Assembly: GCA_963942565.1 (NCBI GenBank)
Contig: OZ012685.1
Span: 18,537,978 to 18,601,977, forward strand
From: Maea johnstoni
Taxonomy: Eukaryota; Annelida; Polychaeta; Spionida; Magelonidae
Direction: 5' to 3'
Length of the DNA: 64,000 nt
Part shown: positions 1 to 10,140 of the stretch, piece by piece
Layout of the letters: every line of letters starts with the position of its first letter
How positions within the stretch are numbered: position 1 is the first letter of the stretch
Notes under the pieces: generated by a model
The model's database searches: none
Seen by the model: the letters and a program-made list of their open reading frames with translations, nothing else
What the model was told of the DNA's origin: nothing
Position numbers and translations under genes: made by a program

Positions 1-2835
1 GTTTGACCTTGAATGACCTCTAATAAGACAACACAATAACCTACCCTTGGCTTGTTGCACGAAATGGAAAGATTGTCTTACAAGCATTTTGATACCAAAT
101 AATTCCCATAATGTTTTGTGCTCAAAACTTTTATGACCATAACAGTGGTCCCATACTAGCTTTTTCTCACAACCCGATCTTAAACACTTGACATAGGTAT
201 GAATAGCCGAATAGCACATTCCACATCTGCATATTAACTTAAAGGACAATTTCACCATGAATAAAACATGGGCCCAAATAGTGTCTTAGGGTATACTCTA
301 CTCATATCCAAGACCCCACAACCACCCACCTCCACATTAAAAGTTTATTGCTGTTTTAAGTCATGTTTTGCCATGTATCTGGGGGCGGCCATTTTGAAAC
401 TAGCTTATGACAGAATAGTTGCACAACCTCTGCAGTAGACAGCATCTGCATATACAAGGCTAGGAGTGTGCCCAAATACATTGTGTCCTGTTTCTTCTAG
501 TAGTAGGAATTTGACAAAGATCATATGACATATTTATTGAGTTTACAAGGACACACTAGATTCTATAAGTTTAAGATGTAAGAGTAAAATACTTACCCTT
601 CCCATCGATATAGACCACATTCAGATAGTACACTGATTGTAAATTATTGTTTGTTTGTACTTATTTACATTGTAGTTGTTAAAAGGCAGGAAATGGTAAG
701 TTGGGTAGATAACAACAATTGCAAGCACTTCCCAGAGTTGAAAACACCCTGGGGACTTCAGGTGCTCAGGAAACAGCCATCTCAACACAATTTTGTTAAT
801 TGCTATCACCATTGCAGGAAGTGAACTACTAATCAATCAGTAATTTAATGCAATTGACCTGGCTAGTACTGTCAATCTAAGGAACACCTTCCCTGGTGGG
901 TTTGCAAGTTTAGTTTTAGGATTTAAAAATTATTAAGGGAAGTCATTTGATACAAACCTTTCCCAGGTGTCATACAAACAATCAAAATGATGAGTTATAT
1001 GACTCTGATGATGAGGGCCCGGTATAGAATAAATAATCAGCAAATTAAGGGGTTTGGCAGAAGCAAACTTATCCATAACAAATGTTAAGTGTACTTTTAT
1101 CCCTATCCCTTTCCTAGCCATTTTATTGTACCCTTTAAAGAGAAATAGTCTTCAAACAATTTGATGTAACAGATATTGCCTCCTTTTTTGAGCACTTCTG
1201 AACCCTTTCTTTTCTCTCTTGTTGAACATGGCTCTGTGTGGGATCAAAATTGAATATTGTAGGCACTGCACCAGGTTTCGGGTGTTTAAACACCCTAAAT
1301 CCAAGTTTTGTTTGTAGTTCAGCCTCAAAACAAGATTCCTCAAAGTGTTCATGACAAACATTTTGGGCTCCACTTAAATGATTAGTTTTTCATTGTCCAT
1401 TCTATCCCAATGTTGAATAGCCACCTTGCTGCTAAATCCTTCTTTTCTGGGTTAATCTTTGGGTTTGAAATGGAGAAAAAGGAAATTCCCTTTCCTTTTC
1501 CCCTGTCAGATCTGTTGTAGCATCCAATAAACAGCACAAATCACCATTTTTACAACATTGTTGTCATGGTTTCATGTGTGATGCTGGGTGCTGTACATAC
1601 AGGAAGTGCAACTATTCTGGCCTGGACTGCCTGTCAGATGTAGAGTAGCAGTGCATTGTGGGATACAAAGGCTCCCATGGTCTTGAGCTTAATGGCTGGT
1701 TGGGGGGTGGCAATTAAGTGCAATTTCAGAGGTAAGGAAGCCAAACAGTATTCAGGTGAACAGGGACTGTAAAGTATACATACTAAAGTAAGTTCTCAGC
1801 ATATATTAGCCTGAAGGTGTAATTGTCCTTTAAAACTACTTCACATTCACAGGTTAAGGGTAAACATGTTTTGGTAAAACATATATAAGGTATTTTGCTG
1901 TTCAATGGTTAGGAAATTATGTAACAACAAAACACAAGTACTTCATGAAAATTTCTCTATCAAAATTTGAATTTTTTAGAGAAAAAATGACGGTTTGACC
2001 TTTATTTGACCTTCAATTTTTTCCTTAAATCTCAGTAATATTTTACACTGCCTTTAATCTTACATGACAAACACAATAGTCAAGTCAAAAGGCTTATTCT
2101 CCCCATTGGAAATAAAAGCTGACATACCATAAGATGTGACTTAATCTGTAATGTCAACTACCTGCTGCTTCACTTAGATATTCGGGTGCACCCATAATCA
2201 GGCATTTTGTCATTTTGGTCCCTGAATTTTCCAGATTGGTCCAGACTTTTTTTTGAAATAACTCAAAATAAGAATTTACATTTCTGACCTAAAAATATTT
2301 CCAGGATAAAATAGGTATTCCAGGAGAATTCAATATTCTGCTAAATTGAAAATCAAAGACAAAATGCCTTGGATCAAGAAATTGGGGTTAGTTTGACCTT
2401 GAATGACCTCTAATGTCACAACACAATAGGTTGGTTGCATGGAATAGAAAGACCGTTTTACAACAAGCATTTTGATACCAAACAATGCCAATAATGTTTG
2501 GTGCTCACAACTGTTATGACCTCAACAGTGGTCCCATACTAGCACATTCTCTCAAGCAGTCCTTAAACACTTATTATAAGCGTAGAATAGCCTAATGCCA
2601 CATTCAACACCTCCATATTGACCCAAAACTACTTAATTTTCTCCAGTAAATGGTAGAAAATGTATTGCTGGACCACACTTGAGGTTATTTATCAGTCAAT
2701 TATTGTGCTAATATGGTTTGAAAATTTTATAGTTACAAAACACAACTACTTCATCAAAATCTCTTCATCAAAATTTGAAATTTCTAGAGAAAAAATGACA
2801 TTTTGACCTTTGTTTGACCTTCAATGACCCCTTAA
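1..2835. repeat. Non-coding block with internally duplicated repeat
   Basis: No gene is recognised here. Bases 1-250 recur in diverged form at about 2391-2640; both copies open with the same TTTGACCTTGAATGACC text. A second shared module (AACACAAGTACTTCAT... followed by TTTGACCTTTATTTGACC) occurs at about 1920-2030 and again at 2730-2830. The block therefore looks like two copies of one interspersed repeat about 2.4 kb apart, with an internal sub-duplication. Family unknown; no terminal repeats or coding remains were seen. Confidence 0.5.
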
Positions 2836-3528
2836 TATTGACATTATTCTACCATCATCTTACAGATTGAAGAGAAAATTAAACCTGATATTTTGGTGTA
2901 TCATTTGCTCCCTTCCTACTTGTAAAACCTAAGATACGGTCATTTCGGTTTTCAAATTTGTACCAGTTTAGCACTTTTTGGGGTCTCCGGGTGGGCTTGG
3001 TACTCTACTCTGTACCCTAAAGCTCAAAATAAGACTTATGATTTTAGTCAATGAACTTTCTAAATTGTTTAACAACTTTAATATCGGGCCCTGAAGTCTA
3101 CATACACTCTGGCGTTATGCCCCGAGTCTGGGCCTAAAACATGATACCGACGAAAAATTTTTTAGCTCTCCATTTAACCTTACTCCTTAAATAGAGCCCT
3201 TTTCTCTACCTGGCTACTGGACTATCAGTTATGCTGATCAATATGACATCCTACTCGCCAAAACTAATATATGACTTCAAATATCCAACAGCTGCAATTT
3301 GTATGTGGGGGAATCCTATACAGTTTCATGAGAAAAGAAAGGATCAAAGAGGTGGTCAATAGCATTGAAACATTGTTACTATGCTGTTAATAAATATGGA
3401 GATTAAAAACAAATTCAGTGAGATCATGCAGGATTTTCGCAGTTTATTTTTGTCTCAATGAATGGAATCACATGATGTCATTCAGCATGCTGATTGGCTC
3501 AGTTGAAATACAAATATTTTGGCACATG
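2836..3528. other. Intergenic DNA, nothing recognised
   Basis: AT-rich sequence without a convincing exon, RNA gene or terminal repeat on either strand. Confidence 0.4.
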
Positions 3529-3834
3529 GTCTTAGCCAGCAGGGCGTCTGGGTGCCTTTTTGGACACCCAAACCCTTAAAAATGACCCCTCAGGACACCC
3601 TTTTTTTTTTGAGTGGAATTTCTAAAAATCTCAATCTCAAGCTTATAATTGAATTTTTTCATCTTCTTATAATTCCCATGACATTGTTTAATGGTATCAT
3701 GCCTTATTTTGATAAATTTATACATGTTTAAGGTTAAGATATGAGTATATTGGGATCCCCCTTAAAATTTTGGACGCCCAAAAATGTTACAACTGCCAAT
3801 TTTAGGCACCCAGTTTCTAAATCCTGGCTAAGAC
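3529..3834. mobile_element. MITE-like element, GTCTTAGCC terminal repeats (copy 1)
   Basis: A 306-bp unit bounded by imperfect inverted repeats: it opens GTCTTAGCCAGCAGGGC with CTGGGTGCC just inside, and closes GGCACCCAG...CTGGCTAAGAC. Further copies lie at 17551-17831 and 31727-32034, with a fragment at 48554-48605, so it is mobile or was. It has no coding capacity, which fits a non-autonomous DNA transposon; the superfamily is not determined and no clear target-site duplication was seen. Confidence 0.65.
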
Positions 3835-4345
3835 ACTGTTTTGGCATTACATATATTTTTTTCTTTAAATAAAGCACATTAATCAAAAATATGCCAGGTG
3901 AATGTTTTTTATTGAGACAATTGGCTTCTTCATGCTTAATCATCCATAGATATTAGTGAAAAAATGAAAAGTTCTGAGAGGTCAAAAATAGCTGCAAATA
4001 TCCCAAATTTACCCATTTTTCATTAATTAGAAATATTCAGAAACGCCTCCTTTTTGCAAAACATGTCTTTTAGCAGTTTTTGAGCATTTAGTTGATCTAC
4101 AATTGTACCAAATTTTAAGAAGAATGGACCAGGCATTTCTTCTAATTCACCAAATATATAATTTATGATTATATAAGCTTTACTACTGCAAAGGACACTG
4201 GCTGTCACATTCTTGCAATATTAGGCACCTGACAGTGAATCTCCAGTTAACTCAATGAGAAGTTCCTAAGTTGCGTCCTTCACATTTTAAAGGCCAAATA
4301 TGTGTTCATGTTTTGGCATCAATTATCATTCTACATCTCTAGTAT

Positions 4346-5467
4346 CTATGTATTGAAATGGAAAGATTTTATCTTTGACCACAGGTCATGCCATCTTTTG
4401 CAAGGTTTACATTTTTTGACCATGTAAAATAACGCTTTACCAACACCGTCCCATTTTTCTGTATCAATGTTCCATTCTATAATTGTACGGTTCGGTTTAG
4501 AGGAATGAAACGGTATATCAAGTTTAGCACGCAAAATGCCAGTCACCCATAAGTCATCTACCCAAAATGGTTTTGTTGCTAAAGATCGTTTGTACAATTT
4601 TGCTGCCACATCACTTGAAAAGATAACTGCAAACCCTTGACAAAAGCGTGGGTATCGTTTGTATGGGTATATGTCCTTACTAATATACCACTTTCTCTTT
4701 GGTTTTCTATTACCATTTCTACAATGAAGGAGATTGTTTCTATTCAGGTAACCATTTCTCTCAGTAAGGCGGTGAATCAAAAGGAACGGGTCCATTACAA
4801 CATCATCATCAACTTTGACAACAAAGCGTGATTGGGGACAAAATAGCTGAACCCATTTTAGACCCATGATGAATTTGAGCGTTAGATTCTTGTAGGCGTC
4901 CGTGAAATCTTCCTGTATCACATCTCCATACTGACGACTTTCCTCATCTATTCCTTTCTGGAGATCTTCATCTTGTGTGGCCCCTAGAAGAAAAATCGCC
5001 CTGAGATTTTCTCCTTTGTAATTCCGCACAGCAATCCACGTTTCTCGAAGGTATTTACGCATCACCCTGTGGCTTGGTGAGGTATGAATGAGCACCAGAA
5101 CAAGAATGTCCTTTTGATTACAAACAGACATGTTATTGTGCTTGTAAGAAAATGGATGAGGATTTATGCCTTCGACTTGTGTGAAGAATTTCAAAGAATC
5201 AAAGCGAACCAGCTCTATGGTCTCATTTCGAGTATTGTTGACCCGAAGCTTGGTCTGCATACTAGCTTTGTTGTTTTTGGTTGATATTAGCTGCTTCGGT
5301 CTGTAGGGGATGTGGTCTCTATGTGACGGCGTAATTGGGTGACGTTTGGGATGAAAGCGTTGTACATCTTGCACTACACTGAAGCTGAGCTTCATGGCAA
5401 CCAGAAGAAAAAGAAGTGTTGCAGCCAGACACAGTCTTCGCCTCATCCTTTTGCCCCGCACCAGCAT
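4346..5467 (-). CDS. Beta-1,3-galactosyl/GlcNAc-transferase, GT31 family
   Basis: A 373-residue type II membrane protein in one exon. A short basic tail (residues 1-11) precedes a membrane anchor at about 12-32, then a stem, then a GT31 domain from about 120. Family landmarks in order: RKYLRETW (137-144), FLLG (159-162), YGDVIQEDF (180-188) and NLTLK (194-198), the metal-binding DDD at 220-222 inside VVKVDDDVV, a RYPRFCQGFAVIFS block (271-284), and a VDDLWVTG block (303-310) where many members have E-D-V. Sequons at 77, 81, 112, 194 and 326 fit a Golgi-lumenal glycoprotein. Members transfer Gal or GlcNAc in beta-1,3 linkage to glycoproteins or glycolipids; the acceptor cannot be told from sequence. 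The start at 5467 gives a full anchor; an internal Met (residue 8) is the alternative. The gene lies upstream of the visible TELO2 exons on the opposite strand, so it may be nested in a TELO2 intron. Confidence 0.9.
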   Translation of the reverse strand: MLVRGKRMRRRLCLAATLLFLLVAMKLSFSVVQDVQRFHPKRHPITPSHRDHIPYRPKQLISTKNNKASMQTKLRVNNTRNETIELVRFDSLKFFTQVEGINPHPFSYKHNNMSVCNQKDILVLVLIHTSPSHRVMRKYLRETWIAVRNYKGENLRAIFLLGATQDEDLQKGIDEESRQYGDVIQEDFTDAYKNLTLKFIMGLKWVQLFCPQSRFVVKVDDDVVMDPFLLIHRLTERNGYLNRNNLLHCRNGNRKPKRKWYISKDIYPYKRYPRFCQGFAVIFSSDVAAKLYKRSLATKPFWVDDLWVTGILRAKLDIPFHSSKPNRTIIEWNIDTEKWDGVGKALFYMVKKCKPCKRWHDLWSKIKSFHFNT

Positions 5468-5522
5468 TCTAAGTCTTCGGCCTAGTCCCCTGATACAGAA
5501 AATCCTGCCTACTCCTATGCCT

Positions 5523-5530
5523 TTATATAA
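5523..5530 (-). promoter_or_regulatory. TATA box of the GT31 gene
   Basis: Read on the minus strand this is TTATATAAAG, about 56 bases upstream of the GT31 start codon. A transcript would begin near 5497, leaving a 5' UTR of about 30 bases and no need for an upstream exon. The 51-bp minisatellite starts immediately behind it. Position and sequence are seen; use as a promoter is inferred. Confidence 0.55.
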
Positions 5531-5564
5531 ATGTACAGAGGTGCTTCGGTACGCAGTCTTTTGC

Positions 5565-6395
5565 CTTTTCCAATGCTGTCTCCGTCACTGTAGTATTTAG
5601 GCACACAGTCCTTTGCCCTCTCACTGCTGTCTCTTTCACTGAGGCATTTAGGCACACAATCTTTTGCCCTCTCACTGCAGTCTATTTCACTGAGGTGTTT
5701 AGGTACACAGTCCTTTGCCCTCTCACTGTTGTCGCTTTCACTGAGGCGTTTAGGCACACAATCTTTTGCCCTCTCACTGCAGTCTATTTCACTGAGGTGT
5801 TTAGGTACACAGTCCTTTGCCCTCTCACTGTTGTCGCTTTCACTGAGGCGTTTAGGCACACAATCTTTTGCCCTCTCACTGCAGTCTATTTCACTGAGGT
5901 GTTTAGGTACACAGTCCTTTGCCCTCTCACTGCTGTCTCTTTCACAGGTGTTTAGGCACACAATCCTTTGCCCTCTCACTGCTCTCTATTTTACTGAGGT
6001 GTTGAGGTACACAGTCCTTTGCCCTCTCACTGTTGTCGCTTTCACTGAGGCATTTAGGCACACAATCCTTTGCCCTCTCACTGCAGTCTATTTCACTGAG
6101 GTGTTTAGGTACACAGTCCTTTGCCCTCTCACTGCTGTATCTTTCAATAAGGTGTTGGGTTCACAGTCCTGTACCCTTTCACTATTGTATCTTTCAATGA
6201 GGTATTTAGGTACACTGTTCTTTGCCTACTCACTGCTGTCTCTTTCACAGGTGTTTGTATACACAGTACTTTGCTCAATCACTGCTGTATCTTTCACCTG
6301 AGAATTTAAGGAACACAGTCCTTTGCTCTTTCTTTCTCACTGCTGTGTCTTTCACATGAAGAGTTGAGATACACAGTCCTTTGCCCTCTCATCAG
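5565..6395. repeat. 51-bp minisatellite upstream of the GT31 gene
   Basis: About 15-16 tandem units containing CTTTGCCCTCTCACTG and TTTAGG(T/C)ACACA. In the centre (about 5660-5930) two unit types alternate, giving a 102-bp higher-order repeat; units decay toward 6395. Because 51 is a multiple of three, long open frames run through it on both strands, but these are by-products of the period. One edge is only about 35 bases from the GT31 TATA box, so the array could influence that promoter. Confidence 0.85.
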
Positions 6396-6534
6396 TTGCA
6401 TCACCTGCAAAAAAAATCACTGCAATCTTCAAAAATATTTCAGTTAAATAAGGAGGCATGGAATGGTACCAACTTTATCACAAATGATATGAGTACAATG
6501 CTGGTGAAAGGAATGTAGATGATTGCTATGGTAA

Positions 6535-6650
6535 GTTATGAATAGATAGTTGCAAGTGGTGGAGGAAACCATAGTACTGGGGAAAAACTTCCGCCAAACT
6601 CAAAGTCACTGGCAAATTCTTCAAATGCCCCTGTAGGTGTTGTTATTCAT
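6535..6650 (-). repeat. Partial SINE-like repeat
   Basis: The text TTGCAAGTGGTGGAGGAAAC...CAAAGTCACTGGCAAATTCT is the reverse complement of the body of the SINE-like repeats at 27085-27250 and 42028-42160. No tRNA-like head is left here. Confidence 0.5.
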
Positions 6651-6889
6651 CACTTAACTCTCTAATGCCAGCAGTGAAATGATTCAGATTACAAAGATGT
6701 TTCTAATTAATATTGTTTCAATGCACAAACCATTTTACAGTCAAATGGATAATCTAGGTTCAAAATACACTACTAATTTCTTACATGGATATATGCTTGA
6801 AAAATCTTTGTTTCATCTCTCAAACCCAGTGCTTCAACAGAATATAATAATGTGTGATAAGATTATCAGATCATAAAATTTAAAACAAA

Positions 6890-7788
6890 TGCAGAGGCCT
6901 CCTTGCAGTCTGTCCGTACAGACTTGTGAATATATGCTTCGGACAGTTGTGGATTGTAAGGGGATTTTGACCCCCATACTTCGTACCTGGGTACAAAAAA
7001 GTACCCTTCTTTTATAAAATCGCGGACATGCGGAGGTCTTAAAAAAAGACCCCTTCTTCCGCGAAATACGTAACGAAGGTGCGGCCCCCCTCTGTACCCG
7101 AGTACCCCCCCCCCCCCCCCCCCGGGTTATTAAGGTAATACGACACTTATAGAAATTTCATTTTAATTTTCCTAAAAATTTGCATGAGTTAAGAAAAAGC
7201 ATGGTGATCTTCAAAACAGCTTTAAATTGTGGGATCTTCCACATAAAGTAACTTTTACCAAAATTTAAACAATGCTTTTAACAAGAAGACAAAGAAAATG
7301 GCAGGTCATCTGGTTAGTTGTTGAACCTCAGGTGGTCAAAGTTTGTGAAATATGACAGATTGTGTTAAAACCTCTCTTCGGATACTATTTAGAATACACA
7401 GGTATAGTCATAATGGTTCATTTATGATAAAAATCTGTTTTTGTAACAATTTCTTTTTGAAATTAGCAGTAGTGTCACAGGTAAATTGTATTAAATTATT
7501 TTAGTTTGTGTAATACTCACTAGGTGTCAGTGGTTGAAAGTGTCATAAGACCTTCAGTGGCGGGATCAGCAAAAAAATGGCTGGACCTGCAGAATCTGGA
7601 AAGCAGTCAGTCTGTGAGGTTGGGAAGAAAATATAGAAAACCTATATATAGTATAGTAAACCTCTGCATATGAGTGTTTTCTTGTTGATGTAGCCCTAGA
7701 ATTTGCCAGTTGAAATATAGATGAATACTTATGAATTGAAAAGTATTTCTTTGGTAAAAAACCTACTTCTTCACATTACTACCTACCG
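6890..7788. repeat. Non-coding stretch with a C19 homopolymer
   Basis: Contains GTACC/GGTAC-rich text around 6980-7100 with short inverted matches (TTCGTACCTGGGTAC against GTACCCGAGTACC) and an uninterrupted run of 19 C at 7105-7123. The downstream part to 7788 shows nothing recognisable. Confidence 0.45.
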
Positions 7789-8236
7789 TTGCTTGTTATG
7801 AGACTCATGAACAGTTACGTGGCAATGCTTGCTTCAACCATTCTTGTATGGATTTTATTGATTACTGTCAAGCAATCCTTTTCACAATGTTCAAACCAGA
7901 ATCCTATTCCATTTGAAAGAATACTGCCATATAGTTATAGAAATGTGTATGTAACAGCTGATCTACATAGTATACCCCCTCATTGCAAGCAGGGGCTAGT
8001 CATTTTAAATACCAGAGAAAGGGAAGGAGAAATGCACTATTAGTAGGACACCGTCACCCATGTATATATTGAACACCATATACTGATAAACCCAGGAGCT
8101 AACATTCACCTGTAAATTAGGCATCAAGGTTTTATTCCATTTCTGTATACAACTTTAAATTAGAGTGCTAAAAATTTCGCTTTACAACCATGCTGGAGGG
8201 TATTTGTGCTACTTTGAATTCTCCCATTCAAGCACT

Positions 8237-8560
8237 TAAAATATATATCTATTACGGTATAGATATTTATTTGAACGATAATATTTTGACACCATCATTG
8301 GGAGCTTGAAAATAGCGAAAATTTAATGCCTCTAAAAAATACCAGTTACACTCAATGCTCACAGCATCCAAAGGCAGCCTGACAATTTTGATGCAAGCAA
8401 AAGCAAAGTTGGAAAAATATATGAAGGAGAAGCACTCAAACTATATATTTATTACTATACAGATATTTATTTGAAGGATGTTATTTTGGTGCTATCATGG
8501 GGAACACGAAAATAACAAAAAAATAAATGCCTGTAGTAAATATCACTTATACAGTAATGC
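8237..8560 (+). repeat. Diverged tandem duplication, period about 200 bp
   Basis: A module beginning with ATATATCTATTACGGTATAG and ending near AATGCCTCT (8237-8340) recurs at about 8437-8545 with the same order of words (ATAGATATTTATTTGAA, ATTTTG, GAAAATA, AATGCCT). Non-coding; family unknown. Confidence 0.55.
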
Positions 8561-8644
8561 AATGCTGGTGGTGCAGCCACAGAAAGATCACTTTGAGTTA
8601 ATAAGTGTCACCACAGATTAGGGATATTTCACTCTTACACAAAC

Positions 8645-8903
8645 CTTAGATGAATAAAAATAAGTGGATATGAAACCAGCCGTTCAACCTAAACAACCAG
8701 GCTGAGGCCAAATGTTACGTTGTGTGCATGTTGGTGTGCCGCTTTTTCTGTAATGTAAACATTAAGAGAGCCCTCATTGGTCTTTGTCTTCTAGTGACGT
8801 CACACTGAGGGCAGATTTGAGGCCTCTGGGATAGCAACGTCTTCACTAAAGTGCATATAGTAATTGGTCTCTCGCTACTTATCCATTATTTTATTCATCT
8901 AAG
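8645..8903. mobile_element. Palindromic-end MITE with 7-bp target duplication and an internal CRE
   Basis: A 259-bp element starting CTTAGATGAATAAAA and ending TTTTATTCATCTAAG, so the terminal inverted repeats are about 25 bp and near perfect. The direct repeat CACAAAC sits at 8638-8644 and 8904-8910, flush with both ends. There is no coding capacity. It carries the full palindrome TGACGTCA at 8795-8802, a CREB/ATF-type site. Superfamily not assigned. Confidence 0.75.
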
Positions 8904-8910
8904 CACAAAC

Positions 8911-9237
8911 ACACCCACAGCAGGATTTTAACCCCCTATCACCTCTATTGTCAGCCAAGGGCAAAACCCACTGAGATACATTTACATTCCTAAAATGACG
9001 CATGTATAGATACAACAGGGCTCAACATTAAGGCCTACCCGTGCAAGTAAAATAATTTCAGGGCAGGTAAAACTTCCAAAATGAAGGAACAAATTTTCAT
9101 ATGAAAACAAAATTTTGAGGGGAAAAGTTCTTATTCTCTTGTAAATTGCAGAAAGAAGCCTTAAGATCTCTTAGGAGAGTACCGTCTAGTGGCAAGATAA
9201 TTATTGTAAACTTTGATATGCTACTGTTTTATTGCAG
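8911..9237. other. Intergenic or intronic DNA, no gene seen
   Basis: Contains CAGGGCTCAACATTAAGGC at about 9016, resembling one end of a hAT-type element, but no partner end was found. Nothing else is recognised. Confidence 0.3.
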
Positions 9238-9960
9238 GATAATACTTCATACCTCCTCGGGGAAGACAATCTAGTGTAAACTTTGTTAGCTATCTGATGT
9301 CATATTCATTTGCAGGAAGGAGAATACTCTGGACCTGCTGGGAGGGGACTTTAGTGTAAACTTTGTTAGTGGTCTGATGTTGTCATATTCTATTGCAGGA
9401 AGGAGAATACTCTGGACCTGCTGGGAGGGGACTTTAGTGTAAACTTTGTTAGTGGTCTGATGTTGTCATATTCTATTGCAGGAAGGAGAATACTCTGGAC
9501 CTGCTGGGAGGGGACTTTAGTGTAAACTTTGTTAGTGGTCTGATGTTGTCATATTCTATTGCAGGTAGGAGAATACTCTGGACCTGCTGGGAGGGGACTT
9601 TAGTGTAAACTTTGTTAGTGGTCCGATGTTGTCATATTCTATTGCAGGTAGGAGAATACTCTGGACCTGCTGAGAGGAGACTCTAGTGTAAACTTTGTTA
9701 GTGGTCTGATGTTGTCATATTTTATTGCAGGTAGGAGAATTCTCTGGACCTGCTGGGAGGGGACTTTAGTGTAAACTTTGTTAGTGGTCTGATGTTGTCA
9801 TATTTTATTGCAGGTAGGAGAATTCTCTGGACCTACTGGGAGGAGACTCTAGTGTAAACTTTGTTAGTGGTCTGATGTTGTCATATTTTATTGCAGGTAG
9901 GAGAATACTTTGGACCTACTGGGAGGGGACTCAATATTAATATCCTGTAAGGAATAGAAT
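9238..9960 (+). repeat. 83-bp minisatellite built from a TELO2 intron-exon junction
   Basis: Eight regular 83-bp units have exon-like starts at 9316, 9399, 9482, 9565, 9648, 9731, 9814 and 9897, with one degenerate unit at 9238. Each unit holds a polypyrimidine-ATTGCAG acceptor followed by a copy, exact or nearly so, of the first 34 bases of the true TELO2 exon at 10141, then about 49 intronic bases (TTTAGTGTAAACTTTG...). The last five units read GCAG|GTAGGAG where the first three read GCAG|GAAGGAG. The array lies 244 bases before the real acceptor, so nine decoy acceptors precede it. Confidence 0.9.
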
Positions 9961-10140
9961 ATGTCAGGCCATCTATGTACTTGGGTATTTGATTTAACTA
10001 AATACACCTTTTTTTTAATCATGTCAACCTGATTGCATCACTAATATAGCCGATTGTCAATATTTGTAGTCAACAATGAACAGCTTTTACTACACCAGAA
10101 TGCTATAATAGGGTTCTACTGTTGCCTTGTTTTATTGCAG

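Noticed and set aside
5515-6301. Long open frames on both strands (154 and 190 residues) with 17-residue repeats
   Set aside because: They follow from a 51-bp minisatellite whose period is a multiple of three; both strands are open together and no start context or homology supports coding.
7789-8043. 84-residue plus-strand frame with a hydrophobic N-terminal part
   Set aside because: Looks like a small secreted protein at first, but there is no homologue I recognise, no promoter or poly(A) signal, and the surroundings are repeats.
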